A stretch of DNA of 37,660 nt, taken from positions 1-37,660 of the forward strand of contig REDO01000081.1 in NCBI GenBank assembly GCA_007693435.1, read 5' to 3'. The first letter of the stretch is position 1; every line of letters starts with the position of its first letter. Under the pieces are notes generated by a model that made no database searches, had not been told where the DNA came from, and saw nothing but the letters and a program-made list of their open reading frames with translations. Of this stretch, positions 14,025-21,477 are shown in pieces. A program made the position numbers and the translations under genes. The DNA comes from Salinarimonadaceae bacterium (GTDB lineage: Bacteria > Pseudomonadota > Alphaproteobacteria > Rhizobiales > Beijerinckiaceae).

Positions 14025-15415
14025 GCGCCGTCGCCCGCCTCGTCGAATCCTTTGCGGGCGAACGCCGTCCGCTACGCGTGCTCGGAGCGTCGGGGCAGCT
14101 CGGTTACGGCATTCCGGCGGCCAGTTTCGAAGCGGGCCTCGCTCGCGGGCCGGACATGATCGGCTGCGATATGGGATCGATCGATATCGGTCCCGCCTAT
14201 CTCGGAAGCGGGAGGCTCGCGACCACGGAGCAGGCGACGAAACGTGACCTGCGCCGCGTCCTGCAGGCCGCGCGCCGCCTCGATGTCCCTCTCGTGATCG
14301 GCTCCGCCGGGTCGGCGGGAGGCGCGCCTCATCTCGCGGCGACGCTCGATCTGGTTCGGGCCATCGCCCGCGAAGATGGATTGCATTTCAAACTCGCCTC
14401 GATCCGCGCCGACCTGTCGCCGGACGTCGTCAAGGCCGCCGTAAGGGCCGGGCGCGTGCACGCGCTTGACGGCATGGCGCCGCTCGACGAGGACGAGGTG
14501 GATCGAACCGCCAATCTCGTCGGCCAGATGGGCGTCGAGGCTTTTCGCAGGGCGCTGGAAGCCGGCGCCGACGTGGTGATCGCGGGGCGCGCCTGCGACA
14601 CAGGCATCTTCGCCGCGCTGCCCGCCATCCTCGGCTTTCCCATGGGGCTCGCCATGCATATGGCGAAGATCGTGGAATGCGCTTCCCTTTGCTGCCTGCC
14701 CGGCGGCCGCGATCCCATCCTCGCCACCCTGGATGACGAAGGCTTCGACCTCGAAAGCATGGCTCAGGCGCGACGGGCCACCCCGGTTTCCGTAGCGGCG
14801 CACAGCCTCTACGAACAGAGTGACCCCTATGAGGTCCTCGAGCCGGACGGCATTCTCGATCTTCGCGAAGCGCGTTACGTCGCCCTCGACGAGCGCCGCA
14901 CGCGCGTCAGCGGCGCGGTCTGGCGCGATGCGAAGGCGCTGACCATCAAGATGGAGGGCGCCCGGCTGCTCGGGCATCGCGCATTGCTCCTCGCGGGGAG
15001 CGCCGACCCGCGCTTCATCGCGCAGCACGAGCGCATCCTGGAGGACGTCAAGGAGGTCGTGCGCGGTCTCGTCTGCGAGAACGCCGAGCAGGATTATCAG
15101 CTCTTCTTCCGGGCCTACGGCGTCAACGGCGTGCATGACTGGCCGAACAAGCCGGATCCCCTGCCGCGCGAGATCTTCGTTCTCGGCGAATGCATCGCCG
15201 ATACGCCGGATCGTGCGGCGGCGGTGACGCAGACGACCAAGCAATATCTGCTTCATCATGGATATGAGGGCCGTTTGTCGACCGGAGGCAATCTCGCCTT
15301 CCCGGTGACGCCGCCGGAAGTGGCCGCAGGGCCAGCCTATGCGTTCAATGTCTTTCATCTGATGGAAGTCGACGGATTCGCCGACTTGTTTCCGGTCCAA
15401 CTCGAGGACCTTTAG
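14021..15415 (+). CDS. AtuA (acyclic terpene utilisation, DUF1446) family protein
   Basis: A 464-residue protein of the AtuA/DUF1446 family. Visible signatures are 'LRVLGASGQLGYGIP' at the N terminus, 'GPDMIGCDMGSIDIGP', 'LVIGSAGSAGGAPH', 'ADVVIAGRACDTGIF' and 'LPGGRDPILATLD'. AtuA is required for citronellol/geraniol catabolism in pseudomonads but its reaction is unknown. Family members also occur in organic-acid clusters like this one, without any terpene genes (no MaoC/geranyl-CoA carboxylase here). It is translationally coupled to DUF4387 and followed by a TRAP transporter after 26 bases. A role in handling a branched hydroxyacid or its CoA ester is inference. Confidence 0.9.
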   Translation: MSAVARLVESFAGERRPLRVLGASGQLGYGIPAASFEAGLARGPDMIGCDMGSIDIGPAYLGSGRLATTEQATKRDLRRVLQAARRLDVPLVIGSAGSAGGAPHLAATLDLVRAIAREDGLHFKLASIRADLSPDVVKAAVRAGRVHALDGMAPLDEDEVDRTANLVGQMGVEAFRRALEAGADVVIAGRACDTGIFAALPAILGFPMGLAMHMAKIVECASLCCLPGGRDPILATLDDEGFDLESMAQARRATPVSVAAHSLYEQSDPYEVLEPDGILDLREARYVALDERRTRVSGAVWRDAKALTIKMEGARLLGHRALLLAGSADPRFIAQHERILEDVKEVVRGLVCENAEQDYQLFFRAYGVNGVHDWPNKPDPLPREIFVLGECIADTPDRAAAVTQTTKQYLLHHGYEGRLSTGGNLAFPVTPPEVAAGPAYAFNVFHLMEVDGFADLFPVQLEDL

Positions 15416-15441
15416 GCCGCACGCGTTCAACGGAGGCGTCG

Positions 15442-15930
15442 ATGGATCGAGTGCTGACGCGCATTGAGACCGTCATAATGTGCAGTGCTTTCGTCGGCGC
15501 GTTCGCCATAGGGACGATGCAGGTGATCCTGCGCTATGTGTTCAATACGGGTTACATCTGGACCGAATTCGCGTTGGTCACGCTGACAATCATTGCGGCG
15601 CTTACGGGTGGAAGTCGCGCCATAACGGAAGGTTTGCACATTCGTATTTCAGTTTTTGCTGATAGTCTTCCGCGAAAATTACGGGCAGCTGTTGATTTTT
15701 TAGCCCTTTCGATAACATTGATCTATTGTATTTTGATAGGTTATTATGGATATTTATACGTTGAATTTCTTCGTAGAACAGGCGCTGTTTCGATACAATC
15801 TGGAGTTCCGCTTTGGGTTGTCTATGGAATAGTCCCTTTCATGATGGTTCTATTTGTATTGAGATACATCCAACGTCTCGTACAACTCCTGCGTCACGGT
15901 GAAGTTCCTGGTCTGGACCAGCACAGATGA
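15442..15930 (+). CDS. TRAP transporter small membrane subunit (DctQ type)
   Basis: A 162-residue four-helix membrane protein, the small permease subunit of a TRAP transporter, with the characteristic 'MQVILRYVFNTGYIWTEF' early segment and 'LPLW/GVPLWVVYGIVP'-type end (here 'SGVPLWVVYGIVPFMM'). It couples the binding protein to the large permease for Na+-driven uptake of a carboxylate. GGAGG lies six bases before the ATG. From about codon 55 onward the DNA is strikingly A+T-rich: my count is about 40% G+C for 15661-15900 and 25% for 15721-15780, in a region otherwise well above 60%. The protein remains normal for the family. Confidence 0.92.
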   Translation: MDRVLTRIETVIMCSAFVGAFAIGTMQVILRYVFNTGYIWTEFALVTLTIIAALTGGSRAITEGLHIRISVFADSLPRKLRAAVDFLALSITLIYCILIGYYGYLYVEFLRRTGAVSIQSGVPLWVVYGIVPFMMVLFVLRYIQRLVQLLRHGEVPGLDQHR

Positions 15931-15955
15931 AACCCAACCATCCGGAGTTCGCTCG

Positions 15956-17275
15956 ATGACGTTGATCATACTTTTCACGGCCTTCTTCGTGATGCTGATC
16001 ATCGGCGTCCCCGTGGCCGTCTCATTGGGCGGATCCATGGTGCTCGCCGTCCTTGTCTCGGGAGCCATTCCGCCCGCCATCATCGGTCAAAAGATTTACT
16101 CCAGTCTCGATAATTTCATTCTCATGGCGGTGCCGTTCTTCTTCCTTGCCGCCGCGCTGATGGAAACCGGCGGAATCGTACGCCACCTGATCAACGTCGC
16201 CAATATCGTGGTCGGGCGCTTTCGCGGCGGCCTTGGAATGACGACCATCCTGGCCTGCATCTTCTTCGCGGCGATTTCCGGCTCCAGTCCCGCGACCGTG
16301 GCGGCGGTCGGCGGGATCATGATCCCGGCGCTCGTCAAACACGGATATCCGCTCGCTTACGGCGTCGGCGCCGTGGCGGCCGCCGGAGGACTGGGCATCC
16401 TCATTCCTCCGAGCATCCCCTTGATTCTCTACGGTTTGGTCACCGAAACGTCGATCCCGCGCCTGTTCCTGGCCGGCCTCCTGCCGGGATTCATATATGG
16501 CGCATTGCTGATGCTCGCGGCGCGTTTCATGGCGATTCGCTTCGATGTGCAGCCGGTCGAGATCGCGTCGCGCATCGAAAAGATGCGTTCGATCCGGCTT
16601 GCGGTGCCGGCCCTGCTCCTTCCGATTTTCCTGATGGTGGGCATTTACGGCTTTCCGGCGTTTTCGATCGGGGATTTCCGCGTGCGGGGCGGGGCCATCT
16701 TCACGCCGACCGAAGCGGCCCTGATGCTGGCCTTCGCAGCCCTGCTCATCGGCGTGTTCATTTATCGCCAGACCACGATTCGCAACTTCTTCGAGACGCT
16801 GACCGCGGTCATTCCCCGCATCGGAATGGTCTTCTGGATCGTGACGAACGCCATCCTGTTCGGCTTCTTCCTCGCCCAGCAGGGGGTGCCGACGGCCTTC
16901 GCGAACTGGCTGGTCAGCATGGACATGCAGCCGTGGATGTTCCTGCTGCTCGTGAATCTGGCGCTCCTTGTGGCGGGCCTGTTCATGGACGGCGTTCCCG
17001 TCATCCTGATCTTCATGCCGGTGCTTTTCCCGGCGGCGATGGCGCTGGGCATTGATCCGCTGCATTTCGCCGTCATCGTCATCGTCAATATCGAGTTGGG
17101 GCTGCTCACGCCGCCGATCGGCATCAATCTCTTCGTCGTCAGCACCATCGCGCGCATGCCGCTGCACCAGGTCTACCGCGCAGTGCTGCCGTGGATGTGC
17201 GTGACGGCGACCGTGTTGGTGCTCGTCACCTATGTGCCGATCATCAGCACGTTTCTGCCCAGCCTGTTGGACTGA
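15956..17275 (+). CDS. TRAP transporter large permease (DctM type)
   Basis: A 439-residue polytopic membrane protein (about 11-12 helices) forming the Na+-coupled transport channel of a TRAP system. Signatures: 'LGGSMVLAVL', 'FFAAISGSSPATVAAVGGIMIP', 'GGLGILIPPSIPLILYG', 'IFTPTEAALM' and 'ELGLLTPPIGINLFVV'. The ATG at 15956, with GGAG eight bases upstream, is preferred over an earlier in-frame ATG at 15899 that would overlap the DctQ gene and lacks a ribosome site. It follows DctQ by 25 bases and precedes the binding-protein gene by 214 bases containing a strong hairpin. Confidence 0.94.
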   Translation: MTLIILFTAFFVMLIIGVPVAVSLGGSMVLAVLVSGAIPPAIIGQKIYSSLDNFILMAVPFFFLAAALMETGGIVRHLINVANIVVGRFRGGLGMTTILACIFFAAISGSSPATVAAVGGIMIPALVKHGYPLAYGVGAVAAAGGLGILIPPSIPLILYGLVTETSIPRLFLAGLLPGFIYGALLMLAARFMAIRFDVQPVEIASRIEKMRSIRLAVPALLLPIFLMVGIYGFPAFSIGDFRVRGGAIFTPTEAALMLAFAALLIGVFIYRQTTIRNFFETLTAVIPRIGMVFWIVTNAILFGFFLAQQGVPTAFANWLVSMDMQPWMFLLLVNLALLVAGLFMDGVPVILIFMPVLFPAAMALGIDPLHFAVIVIVNIELGLLTPPIGINLFVVSTIARMPLHQVYRAVLPWMCVTATVLVLVTYVPIISTFLPSLLD

Positions 17276-17444
17276 GAATGCATGAGAACCGCCACCATCG
17301 GGAAAGACGCCAGATGCAAGCGTCGCCAATGCGCCCCGTCGGCGCTCCGGCGCGGGTGATGGTCTGCAGGTGGGCTATCCGACGACGGCAACAGGGAGGA
17401 TCGCATGAGATGAAGAAACCCATCGCCAAGTTCTGAAACAGGCA

Positions 17445-17462
17445 GGCTCCGCCAACGGAGCC
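17445..17462 (+). other. Intercistronic stem-loop before the TRAP binding-protein gene
   Basis: GGCTCCG, loop CCAA, CGGAGCC is a perfect 7-bp hairpin located 16 bases before the AGGAGG of the binding-protein gene. Such elements at the 5' side of a binding-protein cistron commonly protect the downstream mRNA or partly stop read-through, giving excess binding protein over permease. Just upstream lies a possible 8-codon mini-ORF (17411-17437). Confidence 0.6.
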
Positions 17463-17489
17463 ATGCGCCAATAAACCAGGAGGAATACT

Positions 17490-18503
17490 ATGAAACGCAG
17501 TCTTTCGACGCTTGCAGCCGCCGCTGTGGCGTTCGGCCTCGCCCTCCATCCCGGAGCGCCGGCCGAGGCGCAAAACCGCGCCGTCGTGAACAACGACACC
17601 GGCGCGACCTCGCTCAAGGGTCAGACGTGGGACCATTTCAGAACGCTCGTCGGAGAAAAGCTCGGCGACAGCTTCACGGTGGACGTCCTCCATGGCGAGG
17701 CCCTCTACAACCAGATGACGATGATCGATGCTCTGCAGTTGAACGCGATCCAGTTCATCGCACCCGTGGTCGGCGTCTACAGCAGCACATTCCCGAAAAT
17801 GACGGCGCTGGTTCTGCCGTATCTCCTGCCGTCGCCTGAGGCCATTCGCGAGGCGATGGAGCATCCCGATGTCGGAGGCGCGCTCCTCGAGGACCTGCGC
17901 CGGCTCGATATCGAACCGGTCGCCGTTTGGCTCAACGGGCCGCGCGATATCGGAACCACCGCCGAAAACCCGATCCTCTGGCCGGACGACGTTCGCGGCG
18001 TTCGCATTCGTGTCCCGCCGGGACGCAACTATGTCGACGCCTTCGAAATCCTGGGCGCCAATCCCACGACGATGGCCTGGGGCGAAGTCCCCACCGCGCT
18101 GCGTCAGGGCGTCATCGATGCGGTCGAGCCGGTCCCCAACGCCTGGCTGTCGAGCGGTCTCTACGAAATCGCCCGGCAATACAGCCAGACGGGATATATC
18201 TGGGACTTCTACGTGGTCGCCACCAACAAGACCTGGTGGGAGGGGCTTGACCCGGTGGTTCGCCAGGCGCTCGAGGAAGCCATGGAGGAGACGACCGAGT
18301 GGAACTGGACCAACACGGAGCGGGTGAACCAGGAAGCGCTCGACAAGATGGCGGCGGCGGGCACGGTGATTCATGACCTTACCGACGAACAGCGTCAGGC
18401 CTGGGCCGATGCCGTTCGACCGCTCTGGGATACGCTCGGCGTGGAACTTGTCGGTCAGGAGACCATGAATCTCCTCATCGAAATCGGCGACCGACACCGC
18501 TGA
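17490..18503 (+). CDS. TRAP transporter solute-binding protein (DctP type)
   Basis: A 337-residue periplasmic binding protein with a Sec signal peptide (about residues 1-28, ending 'PAEAQ') and a textbook AGGAGG ribosome site. The conserved ligand Arg is seen in 'GVRIRVPPGR', followed by 'ILGANPTTMAWGEVPTALRQGVIDAVE', the central helix-linker of DctP proteins; the Arg pairs with a substrate carboxylate. It delivers the acid to the DctQ/DctM pair encoded just upstream. The gene comes last in the transporter set (order Q-M-P), unlike the second TRAP system in this window. Substrate is presumably the acid degraded by the flanking enzymes. Confidence 0.93.
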   Translation: MKRSLSTLAAAAVAFGLALHPGAPAEAQNRAVVNNDTGATSLKGQTWDHFRTLVGEKLGDSFTVDVLHGEALYNQMTMIDALQLNAIQFIAPVVGVYSSTFPKMTALVLPYLLPSPEAIREAMEHPDVGGALLEDLRRLDIEPVAVWLNGPRDIGTTAENPILWPDDVRGVRIRVPPGRNYVDAFEILGANPTTMAWGEVPTALRQGVIDAVEPVPNAWLSSGLYEIARQYSQTGYIWDFYVVATNKTWWEGLDPVVRQALEEAMEETTEWNWTNTERVNQEALDKMAAAGTVIHDLTDEQRQAWADAVRPLWDTLGVELVGQETMNLLIEIGDRHR

Positions 18504-18511
18504 GTCGTCGC

Positions 18512-18545
18512 CGGGCGGCGCCGCGCCCTTTCCAGGCGCCGCCCG
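18512..18545 (+). terminator. G+C-rich 11-bp stem-loop after the first TRAP operon
   Basis: CGGGCGGCGCC (18512-18522) pairs perfectly with GGCGCCGCCCG (18535-18545) around 12 bases, starting nine bases after the binding-protein stop. There is no T tract, so it may slow the polymerase, protect the 3' end, or help Rho, rather than act as a classic intrinsic terminator. It separates the transporter operon from the IclR gene. Confidence 0.7.
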
Positions 18546-18696
18546 AATCGCCCGTCGAACTTGCGAAGAAGCCGATCGCGACAGGCAGGACGCCATGCGA
18601 GGTGATCCGAAATCTCCGACGAGCGGCGACAACGCCTTTCATCTCGACGTTTATGCGCGCCACCGGCGGCGCGCCGGCGCGAGGGGCTAGATCGCA

Positions 18697-19527
18697 ATGG
18701 CGTCGTTCCCACCGGTGCGCGCGATTATCAGGGGCCTGGAGATCCTGCGAACGGTGAGCCAGGAAGGGCCGATCTCGGCCGGCGCCATTGCGAGGCGCAC
18801 GGACCTTCCGCAACCGACTGTCATCCGCATTCTCGAAACGCTCATTCAGTCGGGATACCTCTACCGGGATCCGGACTCGGTCACGTATGGCGTGACGGCG
18901 CGCACGCTGGCGCTCAGCATCGGATACAATTCGTCTTCGCGTCTCGTCCAGATCGCACAGCCTTTGATCGAGGAGTTGCGCGCGGAGATCGGCTGGCCCT
19001 CGAACCTCGCCATCTTCGAGCAGGACGCCATGGTGATCGCCTATACCAACCGTGCGGCGAAGGGCTTGCAGATGCCCGGGCGGCTGGGCGCGCGCATTCC
19101 GCTTCTCGCGACGGGCGTGGGAGTGATTTTTCTCGCCAACCAGGATCCGGGCGAACGCGACGCCATTCTGGCGCGACTTCGCCGGTCAGGCGAAAGATGG
19201 GACCAGGAACCGAGCCTTTGGTCCGGGCTCGAAGAGCGGCTGACCGAAGCTCGGCGCAGGGGCTTCGCCTTCGCCGATGAGGGCTATCTGGACGCCGTCT
19301 ATCAGTCGCGCATCTGGGCGGTTGCGGTCCCGATCGGTTTCGAGGGCGGAACGGTGGCCGCGCTGAGCAGCCTGGTCTTGCGCACGACAGGGCCGCAAAA
19401 GCGTATCCTGACGCAAATCTTGCCCGCCTTGCGCCGCACAGCCTCTGCGATAGAAGATCGGCTAATGGCCGATGCAGGCTCCGTCGATGCGGGCTCCGGA
19501 GCAGATTCTCGCCGTTCGGGTCCGTAG
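18697..19527 (+). CDS. IclR-family transcriptional regulator
   Basis: A 276-residue regulator. An N-terminal winged helix-turn-helix is seen in 'VRAIIRGLEILRTVSQEGPI', 'AGAIARRTDLPQPTVIRILETL' and 'SGYLYRDPDSVTYGVTARTLAL'. It is followed by the IclR effector domain ('IEELRAEIGWPSNLAIFEQDAMVIAY', 'PLLATGVGVIFLA', 'SRIWAVAVPI'). IclR proteins bind small aromatic or carboxylic acids and control catabolic operons. It is 193 bases beyond the TRAP operon, separated by a strong hairpin, so it may have its own promoter. It is the likely regulator of the divergent module-A region at 12406-12793. The last 20 residues are low-complexity and poorly conserved in such proteins. Confidence 0.92.
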   Translation: MASFPPVRAIIRGLEILRTVSQEGPISAGAIARRTDLPQPTVIRILETLIQSGYLYRDPDSVTYGVTARTLALSIGYNSSSRLVQIAQPLIEELRAEIGWPSNLAIFEQDAMVIAYTNRAAKGLQMPGRLGARIPLLATGVGVIFLANQDPGERDAILARLRRSGERWDQEPSLWSGLEERLTEARRRGFAFADEGYLDAVYQSRIWAVAVPIGFEGGTVAALSSLVLRTTGPQKRILTQILPALRRTASAIEDRLMADAGSVDAGSGADSRRSGP

Positions 19528-19652
19528 CCGGCTGCGGTGATGAAGACGTTGGCGCGCACGGCATCGCCCTCTGCTGAGCCGCGCCCGGGCTTTGCGAAGG
19601 CGTTCAACGACCGCACGCACGATGAATTCACGAACGGGCCGATCCTGGTTGG

Positions 19653-20225
19653 CTATCTCGGTTCCGTCCAGCTCTCCGAAAAGGCGAGCGCGCAGGTGCT
19701 GAATGGCCGGCCTTCGCGTTCGCGGGGCCAGGGGCGTCCGGCCGCCTGCTTGCCGTTCAGCGTCAAGCGTGCGCTCATCGCAGGGATCAGGACGGTGCAG
19801 ACGCCGTAGGGACGCTCGGGCTTCGGCTGCGTGTGCACGAGCAGCGGGTCGCCCATGTCATGCCAGGTCAGCGCCACTTCCTCTTCGATCGATACGACGC
19901 GCTCGGTCCAGAAGTAACGCGGGTCGCCTTCCTTGACGAAAGCCGCGTCGGTCACCGGTATCGTGAGGTCCGAAAGCTCGGGATTCAGCATGCCCTGCAC
20001 GGTCGATTGCAGCCAGCGCGCCATGGCGATGTTGTCCGACCAGATGCGCCAACGATCCTCCGTCAGCTCGCTTTTCATATACAGGACATGTCCGGGACCG
20101 CCCGGTGAAAAGAGGATACGCCAGAAGCTGGCATTGGTGCTGAAGCTGTCGCTGTCGGTCCCGCTCAAGCGGATGAACGGGTTCTCCCCGGTGACGATCA
20201 CGCGGTTTGCATCGACGGTGCTCAT
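19653..20225 (-). CDS. Conserved-looking protein of unknown function
   Basis: About 190 residues, no signal peptide and no membrane helix. The ATG at 20225 with AGGA eight bases upstream is preferred over an in-frame ATG at 20246. The sequence reads as a normal globular protein: 'ENPFIRLSGTDSDSFSTN', 'FSPGGPGHVLYMKSELTEDR', 'RIWSDNIAMARWLQ', 'GDPRYFWTERVVSIEEEV', 'LTWHDMGDPLLV'. The Trp-rich, beta-strand-like pattern is compatible with a beta-barrel or cupin-like fold, but I recognise no family motif. It is convergent with the IclR gene and preceded by an A+T-rich 237-base region, so it is probably a single-gene unit within the organic-acid island. Confidence 0.75.
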   Translation of the reverse strand: MSTVDANRVIVTGENPFIRLSGTDSDSFSTNASFWRILFSPGGPGHVLYMKSELTEDRWRIWSDNIAMARWLQSTVQGMLNPELSDLTIPVTDAAFVKEGDPRYFWTERVVSIEEEVALTWHDMGDPLLVHTQPKPERPYGVCTVLIPAMSARLTLNGKQAAGRPWPREREGRPFSTCALAFSESWTEPR

Positions 20226-20462
20226 AGAATGTTTCCTGACTTGCATAGGACAACGATCAATAACGTCTCACGATTTTGAGCTGACGGCGACGCTACTGTC
20301 AAACGTTGTGCGTAAAAATTAGTAGAGGATGCGGAAAATTTCTCGCAGTGTCTTGTCAGATATTTTGTTTTGTTAACGGATATCGCAAAATCTGTGCCGC
20401 CCGGGGGCGCCGGGGCGCGGACTCGCAATCGACAGACTTGGTGAAGGTTCGCCGGAACCGGG
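20226..20462 (-). promoter_or_regulatory. A+T-rich upstream region of the unknown 190-residue protein
   Basis: No gene is seen between the LysR stop and this protein's start. On the minus strand TTGACA (20302 down to 20297) stands 17 bases from TCAAAA, a perfect -35 with a weak -10. Farther upstream (about 20340-20395) is a T-rich tract with GTTAAC and two GATAT/ATATC elements, markedly richer in A+T than the coding DNA on both sides. Confidence 0.4.
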
Positions 20463-21374
20463 TCAGCCCCAGGATCCTTCGCGGGCCAGTTCGGCCGCGA
20501 GGTCGAGACAAAGGCGAGCGACCTCCTGGACGGCGGGATTGCTGCCGCGCAAGAGCGGACGCGCAAGCGAGACGGAGCGGCGGAGCGGCGGATCAGTGAC
20601 CCGGACAGCGTCCAGCGTCCCGGCGTCCAGCTCGGCCCTTGCAGCGCTGCGCGCGAGGATGGTGAAGGCTTTCCCGGATGCGGCGACCGCCTTGAGAATG
20701 TGAAGCGAATCCGCCTCGGCGATGATGTCGAGCGCCACATTGTGTTGAATCGACACCTCGTTGACGAGCTGGCGCATGGAATGCGGCAAGCCCGGGAGGA
20801 CGAGCGGAAGCCGCGCGACGTCTGCAAGGCGAATCTCCGGCGTCAGCGAAGCGCAAGCGTGCGGCGCGCCCACCAGACACAATTCCTCTTCGACCAGACG
20901 TTCGACGAAAAGACTCGAGCTCGTCTCGGCGTCATAGAGGACGGCGAGATCGAGGCGACCGGTCTGGACCCATTCCCGAAGGAAGCCGCTGAGGGATTCG
21001 ATGATGTGGATCTGGACGCCAGGAAGGCGTTCGATCACCGCGAAAAGCAGGGGCAGAGCCAGAACCACGTTGGCGGAAGTCGGCAACCCGATCACGACCC
21101 GCCCCGTCACCGGGCCTCCGCGACGGCCAACGATGCTGGGAAGCGAATCGAGTTGCCTCAGGATGTTGAGCGCCGAGGTATAGAGGAGTTCGCCGTCTTC
21201 CGTGAGCGTGACGCCGCGCGACGTGCGCAACAGGGCCGACGTTCCGAGCTGCTCCTCGATCTCCCGCACGTGCCGGCTCAAGGCAGGCTGGGCGACGCCA
21301 AGATGGCGCGCCGCCTTGGAAAAACTTCCCGCCTCCGCGATCGCGACGAAATATCTCAGCCAGCGCACATCCAT
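20463..21374 (-). CDS. LysR-family transcriptional regulator
   Basis: A 303-residue LTTR. The N-terminal winged helix-turn-helix is classical: 'MDVRWLRYFVAIAEAGSFSKAARHLGVAQPALSRHVREIEEQLG', split here as 'LRYFVAIAEAGSFSKAA' and 'GVAQPALSRHVREIEEQLG'. The C-terminal co-inducer domain has 'GRVVIGLPTSANVVLALPLL' and 'GRLDLAVLYDAETSSS', like the Nac/TsaR branch. It is divergent from the CoA-transferase gene across about 100 bases with four TTATGG-type half sites, one covering its own start codon, so it very likely activates module B and represses itself. The effector is presumably the acid transported and activated by that module. Confidence 0.94.
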   Translation of the reverse strand: MDVRWLRYFVAIAEAGSFSKAARHLGVAQPALSRHVREIEEQLGTSALLRTSRGVTLTEDGELLYTSALNILRQLDSLPSIVGRRGGPVTGRVVIGLPTSANVVLALPLLFAVIERLPGVQIHIIESLSGFLREWVQTGRLDLAVLYDAETSSSLFVERLVEEELCLVGAPHACASLTPEIRLADVARLPLVLPGLPHSMRQLVNEVSIQHNVALDIIAEADSLHILKAVAASGKAFTILARSAARAELDAGTLDAVRVTDPPLRRSVSLARPLLRGSNPAVQEVARLCLDLAAELAREGSWG

Positions 21375-21477
21375 AAGCCATAACGCCTCGGCATGGCGCG
21401 TAGATCAAGAGGATATTTATTATGGCCGACAGGCTTATGGCAGGCTCACGACACTCGCACCTGTTCGGTTGGTGATC
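21371..21477. promoter_or_regulatory. LysR/CoA-transferase divergent operator with four TTATGG half sites
   Basis: The hexamer TTATGG occurs four times: as CCATAA at 21371-21376 and 21378-21383 on the plus strand, and as TTATGG at 21420-21425 and 21435-21440. The outer copies extend to a perfect 9-bp inverted repeat, CCATAAGCC (21371-21379) and GGCTTATGG (21432-21440). The first copy includes the LysR start codon complement. This layout fits a LysR recognition and activation site with autorepression. Confidence 0.65.

Noticed and set aside
13722-15415. Acyclic terpene (citronellol/geraniol) utilisation cluster
   Set aside because: Only the AtuA homologue is present; no geranyl-CoA carboxylase, AtuD-type dehydrogenase or isohexenylglutaconyl-CoA hydratase gene is in the window.
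14072-15430. A 452-codon open frame antisense to AtuA
   Set aside because: AtuA signatures on the plus strand and coupling with DUF4387 make the plus-strand gene certain; the antisense frame has no motifs.
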